Assembly (NCBI GenBank): GCA_016721245.1
Contig: JADKIQ010000020.1
Span: forward strand, 47,741 to 111,740
Source of the DNA: Sphingobacteriales bacterium
Lineage (GTDB): Bacteria > Bacteroidota > Bacteroidia > Chitinophagales > JADIYW01
Direction: 5' to 3'
Length of the DNA stretch: 64,000 bases
Numbering within the stretch: the stretch's first letter is position 1; each line of letters begins with the position of its first letter. Position numbers and translations under genes: made by a program. Below are positions 27,759-35,423 of this stretch, one piece after another. The notes under the pieces were generated by a model, which worked only from the letters and a program-made list of their open reading frames with translations, was not told the origin of the DNA and made no database searches.

Positions 27759-28779
27759 AATAATTTGTAGTTTGGTTTTTATCCAGACAATACAAGCACA
27801 GGAAGTTCATTTCTCTGCCATTCGTCAAATTCCGTATTTCTTTAACCCGGCATATACTGGATTTATAGAACAGGATGTTCGTGCCGGTTTAATCTATAGA
27901 AATCAGTCACCCACTTATTCCAAAGCATTCAATACCCTTGGATATGGAGCAGATTTTTCTGTGTTAAAGCAAAAAACAAATAATAATTCCATTATAGGTG
28001 TGGGAATCAACGGCTATTATGACAGATCAGGATCACTGAATTTTACAGATAATTCTTTCACAGCAAATTTCAGTTATATCCAGGCATTAGATAAGCGTCA
28101 GCGATTTTATTTATCTTTTGGAATTCAGGCAGGATATGCACTCAGAAAAATTGATATTTCCAAAGCAACTTTTGAAGATGGTTTTAATGGTAATGATGGT
28201 TTTACACCAACAGCAGGTTCTGATTTAGTTCCGGTATTGTCAAGAAATAATCATGTAAAATTAGGGGCAGGATTTATAGCATTTTTTAATATCAGCAAAA
28301 ATATAAATTTTCACATTGGAGCTGCCGGATATGATTTAGCAGTACAAAATTTATCTTTTAATGAAAATAGTACCGTAAAACAAAAACCAAGAATTATTGC
28401 CAATTTCGGTCTGGAAGCAAAAATTAAACAAGTATCTATTTTGCCCTATTTTTTAATGCAGATGAAAATGCCGGAAAAGGAAATTGTTTTCGGCTCTATG
28501 GTGAAATACAGTTCCGATAATAATCAATTTAATTTTAATGAAAATAACTACAGTATAGGCGGCGGCGTAGGTTACAGATATTTAGATGCATTGATTTTAT
28601 CAGCACAGGCAGGGTATAAAAATTTTACACTGAATTTTTCTTACGATGTGAATATTTCAAAGCTGTCAAAAGCAACCAGAACCGTTGGAGCACTGGAAGT
28701 CTCTTTAATCTATCAAAACTCATTCATAAAATCAAAAAAGAAAGGAAAAGCCCTGGCTTGTCCAAAAATGTCTTTCTAA
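27739..28779 (+). CDS. PorP/SprF family T9SS outer-membrane protein
   Basis: A 346-aa protein with a signal peptide ending TIQAQ and the family start VHFSAIRQIPYFFNPAYTGF, followed by amphipathic beta strands typical of an outer-membrane barrel. The C-terminal part ends in NFSYDVNISKLSKATRTVGALEVSLIY, a PorP/SprF hallmark. Such proteins attach to or help localise type B T9SS substrates. The start overlaps the end of the preceding giant adhesin by 20 bp, so the two are translationally linked, as in sprB/sprF pairs. ATG at 27739 is used; GTG at 27736 is also possible. Confidence 0.9.
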   Translation: MLRLFVKIICSLVFIQTIQAQEVHFSAIRQIPYFFNPAYTGFIEQDVRAGLIYRNQSPTYSKAFNTLGYGADFSVLKQKTNNNSIIGVGINGYYDRSGSLNFTDNSFTANFSYIQALDKRQRFYLSFGIQAGYALRKIDISKATFEDGFNGNDGFTPTAGSDLVPVLSRNNHVKLGAGFIAFFNISKNINFHIGAAGYDLAVQNLSFNENSTVKQKPRIIANFGLEAKIKQVSILPYFLMQMKMPEKEIVFGSMVKYSSDNNQFNFNENNYSIGGGVGYRYLDALILSAQAGYKNFTLNFSYDVNISKLSKATRTVGALEVSLIYQNSFIKSKKKGKALACPKMSF

Positions 28780-28840
28780 CATTTTACAGGTTTGTTTAAA
28801 ACTAAAATCTTCCGGAGTTTCAAAACCTTTAAGGTTTTCT

Positions 28841-28848
28841 TACATTTG
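28841..28848 (+). promoter_or_regulatory. Candidate -7 element before dnaX
   Basis: TACATTTG matches the Bacteroidota -7 consensus TAnnTTTG, eight bases before the dnaX ATG, so the transcript would be almost leaderless. No good -33 element is seen 20 bp upstream. A 17-bp palindrome (AAAACCTT-T-AAGGTTTT, 28822-28838) lies directly before it and could be an operator or a weak terminator of the PorP/SprF gene. Confidence 0.35.
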
Positions 28849-28855
28849 TCTCACA

Positions 28856-29995
28856 ATGGAAAATTTCATCGTTTCAGCCCGTAAGTACCGCCCGTCCAAG
28901 TTTTTGGATGTGGTAGGACAGGAGCAGGTGTCTGAAACCCTGAAAAAAGCATTGTCCTCCGGAAAACTGGCACAATCGTTTTTATTTTGCGGACCACGTG
29001 GCGTTGGTAAAACTACCTGCGCGCGTATTCTGGCAAAAGCTATCAATTGCGAAAACCCGGGTGCTGATTTTGAACCCTGCGGTCAGTGTAATTCATGTAC
29101 AGCATTTAACCAGAATGCGTCATTCAATATTTTTGAACTGGATGCCGCATCCAACAACAGTGTAGACGATATCCGAACACTCGTAGATCAGGTTCGTTTT
29201 GCCCCGCAAAGCGGAAAATACAAGGTGTATATTATAGATGAGGTTCATATGTTGTCATCAGGTGCATTTAACGCCTTTTTGAAAACACTGGAAGAGCCGC
29301 CAAGCTATGCTATTTTTATTCTGGCCACGACAGAAAAACACAAAATCATTCCAACAATTTTATCGCGTTGTCAGATATTTGATTTTAAAAGAATTTCTGA
29401 TAAGGATATTGTAAAACAATTACAAAAAATCTGTGAGAGTGAAGGTGTGGCAGCAGAACCGTCTGCATTACATGTGATTGCGCAGAAAGCGGACGGAGGT
29501 TTGCGGGATGCACTTTCTTTGTTTGATAAGATTGTAAGTTATGCCGGTAAAAAAGTCACCTATCACGATGTTATCACCAATTTAAATATTCTTGATCACG
29601 ATTATTATTTTAAAATCACGGAATATTTTATGCTGGAAGATTCTTCTTCCGTACTTAATGCTTTCAATGAAATTATCAATAACGGTTTTGACGGAGAGAT
29701 GTTTTTGTTAGGAATGGCGGAGCATTTCAGAAATCTGCTGATTAGCAAGGATGAAAGAACGGTGCAGCTTTTAGAAGCGGCAGATGATATCAAAGATAAA
29801 TATTTCAAACAGGCAAATCTGGTGAATGAAACTTTCTTGCTGAATGCATTGAATGTGATTAATCAATGTGACATAGAATATAAAACAGCCAAAAATAAAC
29901 GCTTACACGTAGAATTAGCGTTGTTGAAAGTTTGTTTCCTCAACACGCAAATTGAAAATACACTTTCTGTGATTTTGGGTGAAAAAAAAAACTAA
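28856..29995 (+). CDS. dnaX: DNA polymerase III gamma/tau subunit, zero-frame (gamma-length) product
   Basis: The clamp-loader ATPase. Visible are the Walker A motif GPRGVGKTTCARILA, a four-Cys zinc site (CENPGADFEPCGQCNSC), the Walker B/DExH-like IIDEVHMLS and the SRC sensor (ILSRCQIFDFKR), then domain III to about residue 370. The zero frame ends at TAA 29993-29995, giving 379 aa, directly after a run of ten A (29982-29991). A -1 shift there joins the frame to the downstream tau part without a stop. This is the organisation known from dnaX genes that make gamma and tau from one mRNA or by slippage. Confidence 0.93.
   Translation: MENFIVSARKYRPSKFLDVVGQEQVSETLKKALSSGKLAQSFLFCGPRGVGKTTCARILAKAINCENPGADFEPCGQCNSCTAFNQNASFNIFELDAASNNSVDDIRTLVDQVRFAPQSGKYKVYIIDEVHMLSSGAFNAFLKTLEEPPSYAIFILATTEKHKIIPTILSRCQIFDFKRISDKDIVKQLQKICESEGVAAEPSALHVIAQKADGGLRDALSLFDKIVSYAGKKVTYHDVITNLNILDHDYYFKITEYFMLEDSSSVLNAFNEIINNGFDGEMFLLGMAEHFRNLLISKDERTVQLLEAADDIKDKYFKQANLVNETFLLNALNVINQCDIEYKTAKNKRLHVELALLKVCFLNTQIENTLSVILGEKKN
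29982..29991 (+). other. A10 slippery run in dnaX
   Basis: Ten consecutive A (codons GAA AAA AAA AAC TAA in the zero frame). Adding one A, or a -1 ribosomal shift, gives AAA CTA AAA TCA and opens the tau frame. No convincing downstream stem-loop is visible, so RNA-polymerase slippage, as described for Thermus dnaX with its A9 run, is more likely than ribosomal shifting. A sequencing error in the homopolymer cannot be excluded. Confidence 0.7.
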
Positions 29996-30693
29996 AATCA
30001 CTACTACAGTTTTACCATAATAAAAAACATCCCGTTCCTGAAAATATTCAGCTTACGGAAGAGAGTTTGTATTTTTCTTCGATAGAATCAACAGAAATAG
30101 CTAAAAAGGTATCTGAACCTGAACATGTTGTAACTCCTTCACAGGTTGTAAAAGTTGAAATAAAAGAAGAAGTTGTTGAAGAAAAAATTGCACAGGAAAA
30201 TCTCACGACTCATGACTCACGACTCACAACTGTAAAGCCTAAACGTGAATTGCCAAAGTCGTCTTCACTTGGTTCTATGTTTAAGGAAATTCACAAAGAA
30301 GTGGTTACCGTTCAGGATGATAATAAGGTAGAACTTACAGAGGAGAACTTACAATCAATATGGGAGAATTTTTTAAGTGAGCATAAAGACAAATTACAAA
30401 ATGCATTTTTAAGTGCAGCACAGAATCAGATTCCAAAACTGGATGAAGATAAAGTTGTTTTTACAGCAAGTAATAATGTTTCACTGGAAATGCTGCAATT
30501 GCATAAAATGGATATTACTTCTTATTTTAGAAAAGCTACAACATCCACCACTGTAGTGCCTTTTTTTAAACTACAAAAAGACGAATCTCAGACTAAAAAT
30601 TATAAAACATCAAAAGACAGATTAAAGGATATGATTGAATCAAATGTGGCTGTTTTAAAGTTGATAGAAAAATTTGATTTAAATATGGACTGA
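29992..30693 (+). CDS. dnaX: Tau-specific C-terminal part of DnaX, in the -1 frame
   Basis: It continues the dnaX product as LKSLLQFYHNKKHPVPEN, giving a tau of about 612 aa. A flexible acidic linker (VVKVEIKEEVVEEKIAQ) is followed by a heptanucleotide-encoded LTTHDSRLTT insert and then a C-terminal domain (about 30270-30690) with ENLQSIWENFLSEHKDKLQNAF and a final helix. In other bacteria this domain binds the polymerase alpha subunit and DnaB. There is no start codon or promoter at 29992, so it must be made through the shift at the A10 run. The alternative start TTG at 30067 is much less likely. Confidence 0.8.
   Translation, partial: LKSLLQFYHNKKHPVPENIQLTEESLYFSSIESTEIAKKVSEPEHVVTPSQVVKVEIKEEVVEEKIAQENLTTHDSRLTTVKPKRELPKSSSLGSMFKEIHKEVVTVQDDNKVELTEENLQSIWENFLSEHKDKLQNAFLSAAQNQIPKLDEDKVVFTASNNVSLEMLQLHKMDITSYFRKATTSTTVVPFFKLQKDESQTKNYKTSKDRLKDMIESNVAVLKLIEKFDLNMD
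30202..30236 (+). repeat. Heptanucleotide tandem repeat inside the tau part of dnaX
   Basis: Units CTCACGA, CTCATGA, CTCACGA, CTCACAA, CTGTAAA. It has the same five-unit design as the aroA repeat at 8833-8867, including the CTRTAAA last unit. It sits in the linker between the ATPase and the tau C-terminal domain, where added peptide should be tolerated. Confidence 0.8.
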
Positions 30694-30735
30694 TGAATAA
30701 GTGAACTTGTTTTATCATTTTGTCGTTATACAGCT

Positions 30736-31098
30736 ATGAATAAGAAGACAGTAGTAATAGGTGCCAGCGCAAAGCAGGACAGATACAGTAACCGGGCAGT
30801 TCGAATGTTGCAGAAAAATAACCATGAGGTGCTTGCACTTGGTTTTGAAAATTCAGCAATAGATAACATTCCTATAGAAACAGCCTGGAAAAATTATGAC
30901 AACGTAGATACTGTTACTTTATACATAAATCCGCAACGGCAAAAAGAATATTACAAATATATTTTAGATTTAAAACCCAAACGTATTATTTTTAATCCCG
31001 GTACAGAAAACCATGAACTGGAACAACTGGCTTTTGATAATAATATTCAGCCATTGGAAGCGTGTACGCTGGTTTTGTTAAGTACCGGTCAGTATTAG
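30736..31098 (+). CDS. CoA-binding (Rossmann) domain protein
   Basis: A 120-aa single-domain protein of the CoA_binding_2/YccU type: VVIGASAKQDRYSNRAVRML at the N-terminus, the EVLALG strand, DTVTLYINPQRQ and the IFNPGTENHEL segment before the final helix. The fold binds CoA or a nucleotide; the biological role is not known. Start ATG 30736, 42 bp after the tau stop, on the same strand as dnaX. Confidence 0.8.
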   Translation: MNKKTVVIGASAKQDRYSNRAVRMLQKNNHEVLALGFENSAIDNIPIETAWKNYDNVDTVTLYINPQRQKEYYKYILDLKPKRIIFNPGTENHELEQLAFDNNIQPLEACTLVLLSTGQY

Positions 31099-31172
31099 CA
31101 ATATTTAGAATACTTTTTTACCTATATTAAACCTTTGTGCGTAACTTTAGTCTAAACAGAAAATTAAATAAT

Positions 31173-31685
31173 ATGAATACAGCAAAAAACTTTTTAGCAA
31201 TTGCACTTTTACTTTTAATTTCTCTTCCGGCATTAAAAGCTCAGAATGATACTAAACTTACAACAGCGGCAGGACAACGGGTAAAAATACCTAAGAAAAC
31301 ACCTGAACAACGGGCAAAAATTTTAACTGATACTTTAAGTAGTGTGGTAAATCTGTCCGCAGATCAATATGAAAAAGCATACACCTCAAATGTAAAATTC
31401 TTCATTCAAAAAGAATCTGTAAAGGGTAATAAAAATTCAGGATTGGATGAAATAAAAGAAAAGATGAAAGAAATTTCAAAAACAAGGAAATCAGAAATAG
31501 CAGGTATTTTAACACAAGAACAATCAGAAAAATGGACTGAATGGAAAAAGGTAAGAAAAGCTAAAAATGTAAACAAGAATGGTGAAATAAAAACAAAATA
31601 TAAGAATACTACAGGTGAGCTGAAAAGCAAATATGATAGTAGACTTAAAGACAGTGCTTCTTTGGATGATATTGATGATATGTAA
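31173..31685 (+). CDS. Exported Spy/CpxP-like small protein
   Basis: A 170-aa protein with signal peptide (residues 1-23, ending ALKAQ). The mature part is highly charged and helical. It has an LSADQYEKAY segment and an LTQEQSEKWTEWKK segment, like the LTxxQ motifs of Spy/CpxP proteins and of small Bacteroidota periplasmic proteins of that type. A chaperone-like role is possible but not shown. ATG at 31173 is chosen because the signal peptide starts there; an in-frame GTG lies at 31137. A strong terminator follows. Confidence 0.6.
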   Translation: MNTAKNFLAIALLLLISLPALKAQNDTKLTTAAGQRVKIPKKTPEQRAKILTDTLSSVVNLSADQYEKAYTSNVKFFIQKESVKGNKNSGLDEIKEKMKEISKTRKSEIAGILTQEQSEKWTEWKKVRKAKNVNKNGEIKTKYKNTTGELKSKYDSRLKDSASLDDIDDM

Positions 31686-31707
31686 TTCAAATTTTAATTT
31701 ATAGTTT

Positions 31708-31740
31708 AAGCCATTCAAATCTGAATGGCTTTTTTATTTT
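31708..31740 (+). terminator. Terminator after the Spy-like gene
   Basis: AAGCCATTCA pairs with TGAATGGCTT across a four-base loop, followed by a T-rich tail. Confidence 0.85.
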
Positions 31741-31781
31741 ACAGCTTTTAAACTTTTTATTTTTCGCTAAGTCTAAATAGT

Positions 31782-33200
31782 ATGCTTATTGAAAAAGATA
31801 AAATAAAACATTTATACAATCGCGCAGGTTTCGGTTTGTCGGTGCATGACTGGCAAACAAAAAATAACTGGAATAAAGTGCTTGACGATTTATTTAAGCC
31901 TTCGTTAACTTATCGTACCCTGCAAACAATTTCTTTGGCAGAAGTGGAAGCAACTAAAGCAAAAATGAAAACGTTGCCCAAAGAAGATGCAAAAGATTTG
32001 AAGCAGTTGTTGAAACAAAATGTATTAGAATTAAATAATTTATGGCTGCAGGAAATGATAAACAGTGAAGCACAATTGCAGGAAAAAATGGCACTCTTCT
32101 GGCATGGACACTTTGCCTGCCGTTCTGCAAATCCATATTTCGATCAGCAGTATCTGGATATTATCAGAGAAAATGCATTAGGAAATTTTTCGGCAATGCT
32201 ACGGGAAATTTCTAAAACACCGGCAATGCTTCAGTTTTTGAATAACCAGCAAAATAAGAAAGATCATCCGAACGAAAACTTTGCACGTGAAGTAATGGAA
32301 TTGTTTACGCTCGGCAGAGGAAATTATACAGAACAGGATGTAAAGGAAGCTGCCCGTGCATTTACGGGTTACGCTTTTGATAAAACAGGAGAATTTAAAT
32401 TCAGAACACAGCAACATGATTTCGGAACGAAAACATTTCTGGGTAAAACAGGAAGCTTTACCGGAGATGATATACTGCAAATCATTTTGGAGAAGAATGA
32501 ATGTGCCTATTTTATCACTAAGAAAATTTACCGGTTTTTTGTAAATGATAATGCAGATGAAACTATCGTAAAACAATTAGCTGCACATTTTTATGCTTCG
32601 AATTACGATATAAAAAGTCTGATGAAAGAAATATTTTCTTCCGACTGGTTTTATGAAGAAAAGAATATCGCTAATAAAATAAAATCTCCAATTGAGTTAT
32701 TGGTTGGCCTATCACGTACAATACCCCTTGTGTTTGAAGATGAACAAAGCATTTTGTTTATTCAGCGTTCATTAGGGCAGGTACTTTTAAATCCGCCAAA
32801 TGTGGCAGGTTGGCCCGGAGGCAGAAGCTGGATTGACAGTTCCTCCCTGTTGTTTAGAATGCGATTGCCACAAGTGATTTATTATGATAAAGATCTCGAT
32901 TTCTCGCCAAAAGATGACATACCGGAACAGGGAATGATGCGCATGAAAATGACAGATACATTCATAAAAAAGTTAGTACAGAAAAAACTTGGCGCCAAGT
33001 CAGACTGGACAAATGTGCTGCAGTATTTTTCTAAATCAACCAATCTTACAGATGAGATTTCTAAAAGAGTTCTTGCAAAACAACCTACGGCATCAGCAAT
33101 AAAATGTATTCAGAAAAATAAAGATACATCATCGCTGGAAAATGAAATTAAAAGTGTGATGATAGATGTATTGTCATTACCGGATTATCAATTGTGTTAA
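31782..33200 (+). CDS. DUF1800 family protein
   Basis: A 472-aa protein with the DUF1800 signatures: HLYNRAGFGLSVHDW at the N-terminus, MALFWHGHFACR, QNKKDHPNENFAREVMELFTLG with GNYTEQDVKEAARAFTG, and PNVAGWPGGRSWID near the C-terminus. The biochemical function of DUF1800 is unknown. It almost always sits next to a DUF1501 gene, as here, with 9 bp between the two. No clear signal peptide is seen in this copy. Confidence 0.9.
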   Translation: MLIEKDKIKHLYNRAGFGLSVHDWQTKNNWNKVLDDLFKPSLTYRTLQTISLAEVEATKAKMKTLPKEDAKDLKQLLKQNVLELNNLWLQEMINSEAQLQEKMALFWHGHFACRSANPYFDQQYLDIIRENALGNFSAMLREISKTPAMLQFLNNQQNKKDHPNENFAREVMELFTLGRGNYTEQDVKEAARAFTGYAFDKTGEFKFRTQQHDFGTKTFLGKTGSFTGDDILQIILEKNECAYFITKKIYRFFVNDNADETIVKQLAAHFYASNYDIKSLMKEIFSSDWFYEEKNIANKIKSPIELLVGLSRTIPLVFEDEQSILFIQRSLGQVLLNPPNVAGWPGGRSWIDSSSLLFRMRLPQVIYYDKDLDFSPKDDIPEQGMMRMKMTDTFIKKLVQKKLGAKSDWTNVLQYFSKSTNLTDEISKRVLAKQPTASAIKCIQKNKDTSSLENEIKSVMIDVLSLPDYQLC

Positions 33201-33209
33201 AGGGATAAA

Positions 33210-34403
33210 ATGAAAAGAAGAACATTTATACAAACTACCGGCTTAGCTTCTGCTGCGATGATGATACCGAAATTTCTTAAAGCATCAGAGAAAGATACAG
33301 TAAATACGACAGATAAAATATTAGTTATTGTTCAGTTAACGGGAGGCAACGATGGCTTGAATACGGTGGTGCCTTTTGATAATGATTTGTATTACAATGC
33401 ACGTCCAAAAATTGCCATTCCCAAAAATGAAGTTTTAAAATTAAATAATCAATTGGGATTGAATCCGAATCTTACCGGTTTTAAAAGTTTATTTGATGAT
33501 GGTAAATTATGTTTGATTAATAATGTTGGATATCCGGATCCAGACCGCTCACATTTTCGTTCCATGGATATATGGCATACAGCGAGTAACAGTAATGAGT
33601 ATAAAACTACCGGCTGGCTGGGAAGATACCTGGATGAACAATGCGGGGATTGCGATAAGCCTACACAAGTACTTGAAATGGATGATACGTTGAGTTTGGC
33701 GCTGAAAGGTGCTAAGGCAAAAGGATTGGCTTTAAAAGATCCTAAAAGATTATACGGTTCCACAACTGATCCTTTCGTTAATCAGCTTTCTAAACAACAT
33801 ATGCCAGGCGACCACCAGCACGACAACGCGGAGTATTTGTATAAAACACTGGCAGAAACAATTTCATCTGCAGAATATCTTTATAATACATCAAAAATAT
33901 TTCATTCAGCTGCTACTTATCCAAATCATCAATTCGGGAAAAGTATGAAAACTATTTCGGAATTGATTATTTCAGGAGTCAATACAAAAGTATATTATGT
34001 TTCATTGGGTAGTTTTGACACGCATTTCAATCAGCAAAAAAGACAGGGAGAATTATTGCAGCAATTATCAGAAACAGTTAAGATTTTTATGGATGATATA
34101 AAAAGAAATGGTCGAGCAAATGATGTGTTGCTAATGACGTTTTCTGAATTTGGCAGAAGGGTAGAGGAAAATGCAAGTTTTGGAACTGATCACGGAACGG
34201 CCAGTCAGATATTTTTAATCGGAAATAATTTAAAGAAAAATGGAGTGTACAACGAAGCACCGAATCTGGCGGATTTGGATGACGGTGATTTAAAATTCTC
34301 GGTAGATTTTAAAAATATCTATGCTACGGTGCTCCAGAAATGGCTGCACACAGATGATTTAAAAATTTTAGGAAACAAATTCAGTTCACTTGATTTTTTA
34401 TAA
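33210..34403 (+). CDS. DUF1501 family protein with twin-arginine-like signal
   Basis: A 397-aa member of the alkaline-phosphatase-like DUF1501 family: VQLTGGNDGLNTVVPFDND, DRSHFRSMDIWHTAS, GSFDTHFNQ and FSEFGRRVEENASFGTDHGTAS. The N-terminus KRRTFIQTTGLASAAMM is a likely Tat signal, so the protein is probably exported folded, with bound metal. It forms a two-gene unit with the DUF1800 gene. The substrate is unknown. Confidence 0.9.
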   Translation: MKRRTFIQTTGLASAAMMIPKFLKASEKDTVNTTDKILVIVQLTGGNDGLNTVVPFDNDLYYNARPKIAIPKNEVLKLNNQLGLNPNLTGFKSLFDDGKLCLINNVGYPDPDRSHFRSMDIWHTASNSNEYKTTGWLGRYLDEQCGDCDKPTQVLEMDDTLSLALKGAKAKGLALKDPKRLYGSTTDPFVNQLSKQHMPGDHQHDNAEYLYKTLAETISSAEYLYNTSKIFHSAATYPNHQFGKSMKTISELIISGVNTKVYYVSLGSFDTHFNQQKRQGELLQQLSETVKIFMDDIKRNGRANDVLLMTFSEFGRRVEENASFGTDHGTASQIFLIGNNLKKNGVYNEAPNLADLDDGDLKFSVDFKNIYATVLQKWLHTDDLKILGNKFSSLDFL

Positions 34404-34492
34404 ATAAGGATGGCGGCATTTAGCAGCCCTTGTTCACAACTGTTGAATATTCTTTAAAGTCCGAAATAAAATTACTATCTACTTTTATGTAA

Positions 34493-35220
34493 ATGAATAC
34501 GCAGATAAAATTTTCAGCATTTGTATTAACGCTTTGCTTTCAGCTAATATCCACTTTTGTTTTAGCCCAGGATATTATTGATATTGTAGATCCTTACGAA
34601 ATGAAAGTATCCCGCTCAAAAGACGCAGATACATTTTACTTTTCTCAAAACGCAACTACAGCCCTTGCTGCTAAACAAAAACTGGATACGCTCAGAACAT
34701 ACGATGTTTTTCTGGAAGAGAGGCCAACCCCTTTTGGAACGGCATATATGTGTAATGGAAATGAAGTAACTAAACAAAAATATTTTGAATATAAAAAATT
34801 CTGGAATGCTTCAGGTGCCTGTAAACCATGCTTGTTGTATACATATGACGACAAAAATAAATTAAAATACACAGCATTTCAGTACGAAGACTGCTTGTGT
34901 GGCAGTTATGTTGCTTATTATCAGGATGGAACTAAAAAAGTAGAAGGACAATTTAAAAGAATACAACAGATAACTGGTTAAATTTAAAAGCAAAAAATAT
35001 ATGCAGTATACGCGATGGAGTTTGGACGTATTATACCTCAGATGGTGTTATTGAAAGAACAGAAACTTACATTGACGGAAAATTAAAAGATTCTGGCAAT
35101 GCAACCAATAATTCCTCCGGTACATCTAAGTATAAAAAGGCAGCGAATACTGAATCGGAAGAAGAGAATGAAGACACAAAAAAAGGATTGTTTCAGCGGA
35201 TGAAAGACAAAAATAAATAA
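34493..35220 (+). pseudogene. Exported MORN-like protein gene with a -1 frameshift
   Basis: The first frame (34493-34981, 162 aa) has a signal peptide ending FVLAQ and a region with repeated WYxxDG-like units (YVAYYQDGTKKVEGQFK). It stops at 34979-34981. A second frame, one base back, runs on without stop from about 34957 to TAA 35218-35220 and encodes NTTDNWLNLKAKNICS, then RDGVWTYYTSDGVIERTETY and a charged tail. One extra A in the A4 run at 34955-34958 would fuse the frames into a roughly 242-aa protein. Either a true mutation or a sequence error; the tail is clearly part of the same gene. The function is unknown. Confidence 0.65.
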
Positions 35221-35268
35221 AGAATAATTAAGATTAATCACGTAGGGGTATGTGGTTTTTATGTTTCT

Positions 35269-35298
35269 AAATCCTGACTAATGTCAGGATTTTTTTTA
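35269..35298 (+). terminator. Terminator before the TonB receptor gene
   Basis: AAATCCTGAC and GTCAGGATTT form a 10-bp stem with a four-base loop, followed by T7. It ends the transcript of the frameshifted gene. Confidence 0.88.
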
Positions 35299-35423
35299 TT
35301 TGTACTGGTTAAACAAAATATCACCATAAATCATGATTATTTGGCACAATAAACAATTGTTAAGAAAAATGTTATTGAATGTTAAGTTAATTTGTTTACT
35401 TTGTAAATAAAATTATAACAAGT

